A stretch of 64,000 bases of DNA from Desulfovibrio aminophilus (lineage in GTDB: Bacteria; Desulfobacterota; Desulfovibrionia; Desulfovibrionales; Desulfovibrionaceae): contig NZ_JAMHGA010000037.1 in assembly GCF_023660105.1 (NCBI RefSeq), positions 1 through 64,000 on the forward strand. The letters run 5' to 3'. The notes below the pieces were generated by a model that searched no databases, had not been told where the DNA came from, and saw nothing but the letters and a program-made list of their open reading frames with translations. The translations under genes and the position numbers were made by a program. Below, piece by piece: positions 35,238 to 43,323 of the stretch (positions are counted from its first letter, which is position 1; each line of letters begins with the position of its first letter).

Positions 35238-36344
35238 ATGAACCTGCTGAAATGCTTGAAGGACTTCCCACAGCTGACCATCGGCGACCTGACCGCCCGC
35301 CTGCCCATCATCCAGGGCGGCATGGGCGTGGGCATCTCGCTGTCCGGCTTGGCTTCGGCCGTGGCCAACGAAGGCGGCGTGGGGGTCATCTCGGCGGCCA
35401 TGATCGGCAACGCCGAGCCCGACATCGCCAAGGACCCCACCGGCGCGCACATCCGCGCCCTGACCCGCGAAATCCGCAAGGCCCGCGAACTGACCAAGGG
35501 CATCCTGGGCGTGAACGTCATGGTCGCCCTGTCCAACTTCGCGGACATGGTCAGCACCTCGGTGCGCGAGGGCGTGGACGTGCTCTTCTGCGGCGCGGGC
35601 CTGCCCCTGGACCTGCCCAAGTACGTCACCGAGGGGGCCAAGACCAAGCTCGTGCCCATCGTGTCCTCGGGCCGGGCCGCCGTGATCCTCTGCAAGAAAT
35701 GGCTCTCGCGCTTCAACGTCCTGCCCGACGCCTTCGTGGTCGAGGGCCCCAAGGCGGGCGGCCACCTGGGCTTCAAGCCCGAGCAGGTGGACGATCCGGC
35801 CTACTCCCTGGAGCGCATCGTGCCCGAGGTCATTGAGGCCGTGCGGCCCTTCGAGGAGCAGTCCGGCAAGCGCATCCCGACCATCGCGGCGGGCGGCGTC
35901 TACACCGGCGAGGACATCTGCCGCTTCCTGGAGATGGGCGCGGCCGGGGTCCAGATGGGCACCCGTTTCGTGGCCACGGTGGAATGCGACGCCGACGAGG
36001 AGTTCAAGCAGGCCTACGTGCGGGCCAAGAAAGAGGACATCGTCATCATCCAGAGCCCGGTGGGCATGCCCGGCCGGGCGGTAAAGGGCCCCTTCCTGGA
36101 GGACGTTGCCCAGGGCAACCGCAAGCCCCGCGCCTGCGCCTACAAGTGCATCGTCACCTGCGACCACACCAAGAGCCCCTACTGCATCGCCCAGGCCCTG
36201 GTGAACGCCATGAAGGGCAAGCTGAAGCACGGCTTCGCCTTCGCCGGGGCCAACGCCTGGCGGGTGGACTCCATCGTCACCGTGCGCGAGCTGGTGAACC
36301 AGCTGCGCGACGACTTCCTGCGCTTCTGCGGCAAGAAGGACTAG
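35238..36344 (+). CDS. Nitronate monooxygenase-like flavoprotein (NPD family)
   Basis: 368 residues, TIM-barrel FMN enzyme. It has PIIQGGMGVGISLSGLASAV at the N-terminus, LGVNVMVALSNF, VVEGPKAGGHLGF and a late AAGGVYTGEDICRFLEMGA, as in 2-nitropropane dioxygenase/enoyl-reductase II-like proteins. A C-terminal cysteine set C300-x3-C304-x3-C308-x7-C316 is not a usual part of the family and may bind an iron-sulfur cluster. GGAGG precedes the ATG at 35238. The substrate is unknown. Confidence 0.8.
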   Translation: MNLLKCLKDFPQLTIGDLTARLPIIQGGMGVGISLSGLASAVANEGGVGVISAAMIGNAEPDIAKDPTGAHIRALTREIRKARELTKGILGVNVMVALSNFADMVSTSVREGVDVLFCGAGLPLDLPKYVTEGAKTKLVPIVSSGRAAVILCKKWLSRFNVLPDAFVVEGPKAGGHLGFKPEQVDDPAYSLERIVPEVIEAVRPFEEQSGKRIPTIAAGGVYTGEDICRFLEMGAAGVQMGTRFVATVECDADEEFKQAYVRAKKEDIVIIQSPVGMPGRAVKGPFLEDVAQGNRKPRACAYKCIVTCDHTKSPYCIAQALVNAMKGKLKHGFAFAGANAWRVDSIVTVRELVNQLRDDFLRFCGKKD

Positions 36345-36361
36345 AAGCGAACTCCAGGACG

Positions 36362-36391
36362 AAAAAAAGGGGCCGCGAGGCCCCTTTTTCT
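36362..36391. terminator. Bidirectional terminator between the nitronate monooxygenase-like and cyclophilin genes
   Basis: Stem GGGGCC/GGCCCC with loop GCGA, flanked by A7 on the left and T5 on the right. It serves the convergent genes. Confidence 0.85.
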
Positions 36392-36410
36392 TTGTCCGAC
36401 CGGCTGTCGG

Positions 36411-36920
36411 CTAGAGCTCGAAGCGCTTGGCCGAGATGATCGTGATGGGGTCGCTCGGCACGTCGGCGTGGAAGCCGGCGGTCTTGGTGCGGACCTTGGC
36501 GATCTTCTCCACGGCGTCCATGCCCTCCATCACCTTGCCGAAGACGCAGTAGCCGAAGCCGTCCGGCGTCTCGTCGCGGTGGTTCAGGAACTGGTTGTCG
36601 GCCACGTTGATGAAGAACTGGGCCGTGGCGCTGTGGGGATCGGGGGTGCGGGCCATGGCGATGGTGCCGATCTGGTTGGGCGTGTCGGCCCTGGCCTCGT
36701 TCTTCACCGGGCCGCGCGTCTGCTTCTCGCGCATCATCATGTCCATGCCGCCGCCCTGGATCATGAAGCCCTTGATGACGCGGTGGAAGATTAGTCCGTC
36801 GTAGAACTCGTCGTCCACGTACTTGAGGAAGTTCTCCACCGTCTCCGGGGCCTTGTCGGGCCAGAGTTCCACCAGGATCTCGCCCATCGGCGTCTCGATC
36901 AGGACCATGGGATTGCTCAT
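36411..36920 (-). CDS. Peptidyl-prolyl cis-trans isomerase, cyclophilin type
   Basis: 169 residues with cyclophilin hallmarks: [16 protein letters not shown] (catalytic Arg), [18 protein letters not shown], and [15 protein letters not shown]. It has no signal peptide, so cytoplasmic. The ATG at 36920 overlaps the recombinase stop (TAATG), and AAGGAG lies just upstream. It accelerates proline isomerisation in folding proteins. Catalytic residues Arg, Phe and Gln are present. Confidence 0.93.
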   Translation of the reverse strand: MSNPMVLIETPMGEILVELWPDKAPETVENFLKYVDDEFYDGLIFHRVIKGFMIQGGGMDMMMREKQTRGPVKNEARADTPNQIGTIAMARTPDPHSATAQFFINVADNQFLNHRDETPDGFGYCVFGKVMEGMDAVEKIAKVRTKTAGFHADVPSDPITIISAKRFEL

Positions 36921-37882
36921 TATTTCTCCTTTTCCCGAGGTTTTTTTTCGTCGGACGAGGCCCTGGGGTGGGCCTTGTCGTACACCGCCATGATCTGCTG
37001 CAGGTTGAGGTGCGTGTAGCGTTGCGTCGTGCTGATGCGCTCGTGCCCTAAAAGCTCCTGAATGTCACGCAGGTCCGCGCCCGCCTCAAGCATGTGGGTG
37101 GCGAAGCTGTGGCGCAGCATGTGCGGGTGCACGTGCTGGGGCAGCCCGGCCAGGGAGGCCAGGTGCTCCACGATGCGCGCGGCCTGGCGCCGGTTCAGGC
37201 GCTTGCCCTGGCGGCCCAGGAACAAGGCCTTTTCCAGGGGATCGGTGACGAAGGCGTGGCGCTGGGCCAGGTAGCGGTCCAGCCGCGTCCGGGCCGCGTC
37301 CGAAAGCGGGGCCAGACGCTCCTTGGAGCCCTTGCCCGTGACCCGGGCCACCCCCGAGGAGGTGTCCAGGTCGTTCACGTCGAGGCCCACGGCCTCGGAG
37401 ACCCGCAGCCCGGAGCCGTAGAGCAGCTCGGCCAGGGCCAGGTCGCGCAGGCCCTCGGGGTCCGGCGGCAGCTTGGCCTCCATCAGGCCGATGGCCTGGT
37501 CCACGTTGAGCGCGCGCGGATGGCGCTTCTCCTGCTTGGGGTTGGAGAGCCCGCGCACGGGATCGCTCTCCACCAGCCGCTGGCGCAGGAGGAAGCGGAA
37601 GAAGCTCCGCAGGGCCGAGAGCTTGCGGGCCACGCTGCTCTTCTTGAGCCCCCGCCGGTGCAGCTCGGCCAAAAAGCCGCGCACGTGCTCCTTGGTGACC
37701 GTCTCCGGCTCCTCCAGGGACACGCCGCGTCCGGCCAGATGCCCGGCGAACAGGCGCAGGTCGTTTTCGTAGGCCGACAATGTGGCGGCGGAAAAGCCCT
37801 TCTCGGCCGCGAGATGCGCCAGGAATCCCTGGCATATCTCGGCCAGGGGCGGCGGGCTAGCGCTCCCTCTGGTCGAGGACAT
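36920..37882 (-). CDS. Tyrosine recombinase XerC/XerD
   Basis: 320 residues. SAM-like N-terminal core-binding domain (~13-100), then the catalytic domain with R ([13 protein letters not shown]), K (TGKGSKER), H-x-x-R ([10 protein letters not shown]), H (LLGHERIS) and nucleophile Y (TQRYTHLN). All residues are present. The length and composition fit housekeeping XerC or XerD, which resolve chromosome dimers at dif. It overlaps the diguanylate cyclase gene by 26 bases at its start and the cyclophilin gene by one base at its end. It is not near the AT-rich island, so its role there is unlikely. Confidence 0.9.
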   Translation of the reverse strand: MSSTRGSASPPPLAEICQGFLAHLAAEKGFSAATLSAYENDLRLFAGHLAGRGVSLEEPETVTKEHVRGFLAELHRRGLKKSSVARKLSALRSFFRFLLRQRLVESDPVRGLSNPKQEKRHPRALNVDQAIGLMEAKLPPDPEGLRDLALAELLYGSGLRVSEAVGLDVNDLDTSSGVARVTGKGSKERLAPLSDAARTRLDRYLAQRHAFVTDPLEKALFLGRQGKRLNRRQAARIVEHLASLAGLPQHVHPHMLRHSFATHMLEAGADLRDIQELLGHERISTTQRYTHLNLQQIMAVYDKAHPRASSDEKKPREKEK

Positions 37883-38810
37883 AGCAGCTCTTGGGGTTTT
37901 CCTTGGCCTTCTTCTTGAGTCCCATGGCGATGGAGGCGGCCTCGCCCGCGTGGCTCAGGCGGCGCTTCTCCGTGCTGAAGACCACGGCGATGGACACGGC
38001 CATGATGGGAAAGGTGCGCGTGACGCCCTGGCGGTCCACGGAGACGATGGAGCCCCTGGCTCGGTCTTCGGCGTCATAGAAGTGCGGCACGATGGAGTCG
38101 AAGCTCTGGACCACCCGGCGGCAGGCCTCCTCCACCAGGTCCGGGGGCATGATGAAGACGAAGTCGTCGCCGCCCACATGGCCCACGAAGGAGCGCACCC
38201 CGCCGAAGGCCCGGATGGTGTTGACGATGACCCGGGCGGTCATCATGAGCACCTCGTCGCCCCGGGAGAAGCCGTACTTGTCGTTGAAGGACTTGAAGTA
38301 ATCCAGGTCGCAGTAGGCCAGGGCGAAGTCCTCGCCGCTGTCCACGCACTGCTGGATGCGCTGGAGGATGGACGTGTTGCCCGGCAGCTTGCTGAGCGGA
38401 TTGGCGTCCAGGGCGCGCATGGCCCGCAGCATGGTCAAATTCACCCGGGCCCGGGTCTCCTTCGGGTCCAGGGGCCGGACCAGGAAGTCGTCCACCTCCA
38501 CCTGATCCCAGTCCCGGGGCTGGTCCAGGCCCTCGCGGTCCATGACCAGGACCACGGGCAGCTGGCGGTAGACGTTCTCGCTCTTGACCAGGGAGGCCAC
38601 CTCCGCCCCGCCGATGTCCGGCAGCCGCTCGTCCACCACCAGCAGGTCCGGCGGGTCGTTGAAGAGGTGCTCGATGGCCCGGCGGCCGCGCTCGAAAACC
38701 GTGAAGCGCATGCACTCCGGGGGCCAGAGCCCGGTGAGCAGCTCGGCCAGCTCCGTGTCCGGGGACAGGAGGAAGGCCTGCTGTCCGCGCAGCGGGCAGA
38801 TGTCGTCCAC
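37857..38810 (-). CDS. Receiver-GGDEF protein, probable diguanylate cyclase
   Basis: 317 residues. The receiver (1-~125) has D60 in LLVVDERLPD, but the Lys is Arg (LVRPL). The GGDEF domain (~140-310) has FALAYCDLDYFKSFNDKYG and the active-site loop GHVGGDDFVF (residues 213-217), Asp replacing the usual Glu. That change may lower or alter c-di-GMP synthesis. GTG start at 38810 after GGAGG. It follows the HDOD gene after 9 bases. Confidence 0.82.
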   Translation of the reverse strand: MDDICPLRGQQAFLLSPDTELAELLTGLWPPECMRFTVFERGRRAIEHLFNDPPDLLVVDERLPDIGGAEVASLVKSENVYRQLPVVLVMDREGLDQPRDWDQVEVDDFLVRPLDPKETRARVNLTMLRAMRALDANPLSKLPGNTSILQRIQQCVDSGEDFALAYCDLDYFKSFNDKYGFSRGDEVLMMTARVIVNTIRAFGGVRSFVGHVGGDDFVFIMPPDLVEEACRRVVQSFDSIVPHFYDAEDRARGSIVSVDRQGVTRTFPIMAVSIAVVFSTEKRRLSHAGEAASIAMGLKKKAKENPKSCYVLDQRER

Positions 38811-38819
38811 AAGCGCCTC

Positions 38820-39659
38820 CTAGGCCAGGTCCAGGTCCGAAACGTCCGCCAGCTGGACCGCGAACTCGTCCAGCACGCGGTCCAGATCGGACAGCTTGAG
38901 CTTGAGCATCTCCAGGGCCTTGCGCGACAGCGGCGCGGCCTGGTCGTCGCCGCCGGTGCCGAACTCGTACACCCGCACGATGAAGTCGGCCACGTGCACC
39001 ACGGCCGCGGTGTCGGGATAGAGTTGGGCCGTTTCCGGGGAATGGTGGTGGCTCATGCCCTCGCGGATGTTGCCGGGCAGGTTCCAGTGGCGGGCCAGCC
39101 AGGCGTTGACCCGGTCGTGGCCGAAGCCCATGACCGCGCGCTCGGCCTCGAACCAGCGCAGGTCCTTCTCGCGCACGGCGGCGGCCACGGCCTCGTGCAG
39201 CTCGGGCAGCTGCACCGCGCCGACCACCTTGCCCAGGTCGTGCAGGAGCCCGGCCACGGAAAACTCCTCGGGGTCGGGCAGCCCGGCGTGCTTGGCCACC
39301 ACGTTGGCGGCCAGGGCGCAGCCCAGGCTGTGTTCCCAGAGCCCCTCCATGGCCTTGACCATCATCTCGAACACCGAAGTGGAGATGATGATGCCCCGGA
39401 CCACGTTGAAGCCGAGCAGCACCAGGGCGTGCTGCACCGTGCCGATGCGGCCGGGAAAGCCGTAGACCGGGGAGTTGACCATCTTGAGGACCTTGGCCGA
39501 AAGCACCTGGTCCCGGGAGATGATCTTGGCGATCTCGTCGGTGTTGGCATTGGGGTCCTGCACGAGGCGGCTGACCTCGTCCAGCACCTTGGGCAGGGTC
39601 GGCAGGTCCTTGATGGACAGGATCTGCCCCTTCACCGAGGTCTTCAGGTCCTGTTCCAT
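38820..39659 (-). CDS. HDOD-domain signalling protein
   Basis: 279 residues with the HDOD pattern: LPTLPKVLDEVSRLVQDPNA, SRDQVLSAKVLKMVNS, and a later HD-like SVAGLLHDLGKVVGAV plus GHDRVNAWLARHWNLP. These domains are non-catalytic HD relatives that often serve signalling. It is cytoplasmic. The stop of the upstream small gene abuts this ATG (TAG immediately before ATG), so coupling is tight. Its pairing with a GGDEF gene suggests a common signalling pathway. Confidence 0.85.
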   Translation of the reverse strand: MEQDLKTSVKGQILSIKDLPTLPKVLDEVSRLVQDPNANTDEIAKIISRDQVLSAKVLKMVNSPVYGFPGRIGTVQHALVLLGFNVVRGIIISTSVFEMMVKAMEGLWEHSLGCALAANVVAKHAGLPDPEEFSVAGLLHDLGKVVGAVQLPELHEAVAAAVREKDLRWFEAERAVMGFGHDRVNAWLARHWNLPGNIREGMSHHHSPETAQLYPDTAAVVHVADFIVRVYEFGTGGDDQAAPLSRKALEMLKLKLSDLDRVLDEFAVQLADVSDLDLA

Positions 39660-40007
39660 CTATTTGCCCTCGGCGGCCGCGCGGGCGGCCTGCTCGGCGG
39701 CCTTGAGCCGGAAATATTCGTTCAGGTAGCCGCGCACCTGGTCCATCCAGGCGTCGCCGGAGAGCCGCCGGAAGAGGTGGTCCAGGCGCTCCAGACGCCG
39801 GGCCGCCGAGGTGTCCACACCGGCGCCGGCCCCCTCCACGGGGTTGCCCTCCACGGTGATCCGGTCCACCTCCATGCCGCGCAGCCGCTCCAGGTGCGTC
39901 TCGGTGAGCTCCATGCCCGCGCCCATGACCACCATGCCGTTGTCGCGGGTCACGGGCTTGGCCAGTTTCATGCCCGGTTTGGCCAATGCCAGGGGAATCT
40001 TCTGCAT
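39660..40007 (-). CDS. Small conserved protein coupled to the HDOD gene
   Basis: 115 residues: a short N-terminal beta domain (MQKIPLALAKPGMKLAKPV) and an Ala/Arg-rich helical tail. The start resembles the small regulatory domain that precedes many HD-GYP proteins (DUF3391-like). I cannot name a function. It lies 67 bases past the dprA stop, and its TAG abuts the HDOD ATG. Confidence 0.72.
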   Translation of the reverse strand: MQKIPLALAKPGMKLAKPVTRDNGMVVMGAGMELTETHLERLRGMEVDRITVEGNPVEGAGAGVDTSAARRLERLDHLFRRLSGDAWMDQVRGYLNEYFRLKAAEQAARAAAEGK

Positions 40008-40074
40008 GAGCGCTCCAGGGTTGTGCTGGCGGGATCATACCCCGCCTCGGCAGCGGGCTCAAGATCGAAAGCCT

Positions 40075-41331
40075 TCAGCTTCCGTAAGGCTCCTCGTCCT
40101 CGAACAGGGTGTAGTTCATGCCCGGCCACTGCCGGACGAGGCTCTTCATCTCCAGCAGGAGCAGGGCGCTCCCCACCTCGGCGCTGCCCAGCTCCAGCAG
40201 GCGGCACAATTCGTCGATGTGCGTCCGGCGCTCCCGCCTGAGCGTCTCCAGCAGGCGGCGCTCCAGTGGCGGCAGGTCGGCGGGCGGCTCGGGCGCGGGC
40301 CTGACCGCCGGGAGCGGAGGCCGAGGCCGCCCCGCCGCGCGCACGGGCCGCGGCACGGGACGGAGGGCCTCCGGGAACCGGGCCGGGGGCAGGTCCGGCG
40401 GCTCGAACTCCGCCGACGGCCCAGGCAGGTCGCCCAGGGCTTCCCTCAGCGGGCGGCGCAGGGCCTCCAGGATGTCCTCGGCCGTCTCCACCAGGATCGC
40501 GCCCTGCTTGAGCAGGTCGAGGCAGCCCACAAAGGTGGGCTGGCCCAGGGGTCCAGGCAGGGCGAAGACCTCGCGGCCCTGTTCCAGGGCTAGGCGGGCC
40601 GTGATGAGGCTGCCGCTTTTTGCGGCCGCCTCGGCCACCACCACGCCCAGGGACAGCCCGCTGATGAGCCGGTTGCGCACCGGAAAATGCCCTGGACGGG
40701 GCTCCACGCCCGGTCCGAACTCCGTGACCACCAGGCCGCGCTTGTTCAGCACCTCGCGCAGGTCGGCGTTGCGGGGCGGGTAGTCCTGATCCAGCCCGGC
40801 CCCGAGCACCGCGATGGACGAACCCGGGCCCGAAAGTCCGCCCAAATGGGCCTGGCGGTCGATGCCCTCGGCCAGGCCGGAGACCACGGTGACGCCCAGG
40901 CGGGACAGGCCGGTGCTGATGATCTCGGCCGCGCGCAGGCCCATGTTCGTGCAGGCCCGCGCGCCGACCACGGCCACGGCCGGACTGGCCAGCAGGCCCG
41001 CGTCGCCCTGGTAATAGAGCAGCGCGGGCGGGTCGGGCAGTTCACGCAGACGGGCGGGATAGCGCGGGTCGTCCCAGGTCAGCCGCTCCATGCGCGCGGC
41101 GCGGGCGGCGCGGTATTCCGCCTCGGCTCCGGGCCGCCAGGCCTCATGCCGAAAGGCGTGCGATATCTTGGGGCCCGCGAGCCCGCGAGCGTTCCAGGAC
41201 GCGGCCTCGCGCACGGCGGCGTAGGCCGTGCCGCAGGCCCGCAGCAGGGCCGCGATCCGATGCGGCCCCAGCCCGGGGCAATGCCGCAGGGCCAGGCTGG
41301 CGAAGAATTCCTGATCCGGGGTGGCGCTCAC
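40075..41331 (-). CDS. dprA: DNA-processing protein DprA
   Basis: 418 residues. An N-terminal helical part is followed by the DprA Rossmann fold: VAVVGARACTNMGLRAAEII, VTVVSGLAEGIDRQAHLGGL and a GSLITARLALEQGREVFALPG segment. A C-terminal winged helix (~350-410) follows a Pro-rich linker. It loads RecA on ssDNA during uptake or recombination. GTG start at 41331, with only a weak ribosome site; it is ten bases from the lipoprotein stop. Confidence 0.9.
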   Translation of the reverse strand: MSATPDQEFFASLALRHCPGLGPHRIAALLRACGTAYAAVREAASWNARGLAGPKISHAFRHEAWRPGAEAEYRAARAARMERLTWDDPRYPARLRELPDPPALLYYQGDAGLLASPAVAVVGARACTNMGLRAAEIISTGLSRLGVTVVSGLAEGIDRQAHLGGLSGPGSSIAVLGAGLDQDYPPRNADLREVLNKRGLVVTEFGPGVEPRPGHFPVRNRLISGLSLGVVVAEAAAKSGSLITARLALEQGREVFALPGPLGQPTFVGCLDLLKQGAILVETAEDILEALRRPLREALGDLPGPSAEFEPPDLPPARFPEALRPVPRPVRAAGRPRPPLPAVRPAPEPPADLPPLERRLLETLRRERRTHIDELCRLLELGSAEVGSALLLLEMKSLVRQWPGMNYTLFEDEEPYGS

Positions 41332-41340
41332 GACGGGACG

Positions 41341-42150
41341 TCATCCCCCCAGGGCCTTGAGCCTCGCCCGCGCCGGGGCGGCCTCCTCGGACCGGGGGTA
41401 CTCGTCCAGCAACGCCTTCAGGTAGAACACGGCGTTGGTCTTGTCGCCGGTGGCCTCGTAGGACAGGGCGCTCTTGTACAGGGCGGCCGAGGCCTTGGGG
41501 TGGCGGGGATACTTCTGGGTCACGTCCTTGAAGGTCAGGATGGCCTGGATGTAGTCCTTCTGGGCGTACCACGTCTCGCCGATCCAGTAGAGGGCGTTGG
41601 GAGCCAGGGAGTTGTCCGGGTAGCGGGCGAGGAATTCCTTCAGCGCGTCGCGGCCGGGGCCGGGCTTGTCCGCCAGGACGAGCTTGAGCCCGCGTTCGTA
41701 GGCGGCCTCGATCTCCTTGGCCGAGGGCGCGCGGGCCGGAACGATCTTGGCCGGAGCGGGCGCGGATTTGGCGGACTTGGACGCGGACGGGGGCGGGGCC
41801 TGGACAGTGGTGGGCGGCTGGGTCCAGGGCCGGGGCTCGGAACTGCGGGCCAACGGAGGCTCGGCCGGGGCCAGGCCAGCCGTGGCGGTCTGCTGGGCCT
41901 TGACCTCCTCCAGCTCCGTCTCCAGGCGTTTGAGGCGCTCCTCCAGGCGGGCCTCCAGATTCTTCAGGCGGTCTTCCTGGGAACGCTCGGCCTCCTGGAA
42001 CTGGAGAAAACTCTCCTCCAGGCTGCGCAGACGCCATTCGGCGCTGCCGTCCGCCGCCGGATCGGACTTGGCCGCGCAACCGGCCAGAAGCGTGACGGCC
42101 AGCGCGCAGAGGCCCAGGAGAACAGGTCGTGCCGCGAGCGGGTATCTCAT
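41341..42150 (-). CDS. cpoB: CpoB/YbgF-like TPR lipoprotein
   Basis: About 269 residues. A lipoprotein signal peptide ends in LLAGC (lipobox near residue 20). A coiled coil (~40-80) and a Pro-rich linker are followed by TPR repeats (~140-265) starting AYERGLKLVLADK, NALYWIGETWYAQKDY and ALYKSALSYEATGD. This is the YbgF/CpoB layout, which works with Tol-Pal in envelope constriction, although no tol genes are in the window. Start ATG at 42150, preceded by GGAG. Confidence 0.85.
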   Translation of the reverse strand: MRYPLAARPVLLGLCALAVTLLAGCAAKSDPAADGSAEWRLRSLEESFLQFQEAERSQEDRLKNLEARLEERLKRLETELEEVKAQQTATAGLAPAEPPLARSSEPRPWTQPPTTVQAPPPSASKSAKSAPAPAKIVPARAPSAKEIEAAYERGLKLVLADKPGPGRDALKEFLARYPDNSLAPNALYWIGETWYAQKDYIQAILTFKDVTQKYPRHPKASAALYKSALSYEATGDKTNAVFYLKALLDEYPRSEEAAPARARLKALGG

Positions 42151-42320
42151 CTTCCCTGCTCCATAGGCCATGCTTCGGCATTTTGCAAGGAAACCGACGG
42201 GGTTCCCGCCGTCATTGGCACGGATGCGGCCTTGCCTCGGGGCCTGTTTTGAGGCAAAACCCAGGCCAGCCGCACAGGCGGCCCCCCCGACGGGGGTACT
42301 CACGAGGGAGTCTCTTCGCG

Positions 42321-43256
42321 ATGGCGGAACTGCAAGGCACAGTGACCATTCTCTCCAGCGTTCTGGCCCCGGCGTTTTTCGATGTTCTGGGCCTGGCCGC
42401 CCTGGGCGCGCCCGCCCTGGCCGTGGCCGCGGAAATCCAGGGACGGGCCCAGCGCAAGGCCTTCCTGGACAAGTTCGCCCAGCACGTCTCGGTCATGGGC
42501 TTCGGCCTGCTGCTCCTGGTCCTGGTCGTGGGCGGGGGCGGAGCCGTCCTGGCGGGCATGCGTTTCCAGGAGATCATGTCCCGGCTCCACGCGCCGGGCT
42601 CTCCGCTCTACGCCTTCTACGCGGCCATGGGCCTGGCCCTGCTGACCCACGGCCTCTACCGCTGCACCTGGAAAATCGCCAAGGGCGCGCACTGCGGTCT
42701 GGGCGTCCTGGCCGCGCTCTCCTCCCTGGCCGCGATCCACGCCTCCCTGCCGGGACTGCGCGGCTTCGCCCCCCTGCTCTCCGCCGAGGGCCGGGACATG
42801 CGCCTCGCCGCCCTGCTCTTCCCCGGCCCGGGATCGCCGCTCTGGCCCTGCCTCATGCAGTACGCCGCGCTCTCTCTGGCCCTGGCCGGCGGCCTGGCCC
42901 TGCTCTTCCTCCTGCACCGCCGCGACCGCGACAACTACGGCCGCGACTACTACGCCTTCTCCATGCGCCGGGCCGCGAGCTGGGCCGCCTGGAGCCTCGT
43001 CCCGGCCCTGGCCGTGCAGCCCTGGATCCTGTTCAGCCTGGAGCCGGAGCTGCGCGCCCTGGTGCTGGTCTCCCCGGTGGCCATGCTCTGGGCCCTGGCC
43101 CTGGTGGTCATGCTGGCCTGCCTCCTGCTCTGGATGGCCGTGGCCCGCAGCGGCTCGCCCATGCGCCTCAAGGGCCTGATGGTCGTGGCGGGCTGCGGCA
43201 TCTGGGTCTTCCACAGCCTGCTCCTGGCCGTGGCCGTGAACCTCTTCTTCTCCTGA
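42321..43256 (+). CDS. Multi-pass membrane protein of unknown function
   Basis: 311 residues with about eight hydrophobic helices (~10-35, ~58-80, ~95-115, ~128-148, ~175-198, ~220-245, ~250-270, ~285-310). No metal or cofactor motif is convincing, although a few histidines occur (residues 47, 90 and 97). I do not recognise the family. GGGAG lies 11 bases before the ATG. It is divergent from cpoB and ends at a terminator shared with cheA. Confidence 0.7.
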   Translation: MAELQGTVTILSSVLAPAFFDVLGLAALGAPALAVAAEIQGRAQRKAFLDKFAQHVSVMGFGLLLLVLVVGGGGAVLAGMRFQEIMSRLHAPGSPLYAFYAAMGLALLTHGLYRCTWKIAKGAHCGLGVLAALSSLAAIHASLPGLRGFAPLLSAEGRDMRLAALLFPGPGSPLWPCLMQYAALSLALAGGLALLFLLHRRDRDNYGRDYYAFSMRRAASWAAWSLVPALAVQPWILFSLEPELRALVLVSPVAMLWALALVVMLACLLLWMAVARSGSPMRLKGLMVVAGCGIWVFHSLLLAVAVNLFFS

Positions 43257-43280
43257 CGCCGCCGCGAACGACGAAAAAAA

Positions 43281-43310
43281 GGCCCGCCCGGCAAACCGGA
43301 CGGGCCTTTT
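43281..43310. terminator. Bidirectional terminator between the membrane protein gene and cheA
   Basis: An 11-pair stem with one C-A mismatch (43281-43291 with 43296-43306) closes a CAAA loop. A7 precedes it and TTTT follows. Confidence 0.85.
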
Positions 43311-43323
43311 CGCTTACCGTCGC

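Noticed and set aside
36920-37882. Recombinase as an integrase that moved the AT-rich island
   Set aside because: It has housekeeping XerC/D features, normal composition and lies over 13 kb away in an ordinary operon.
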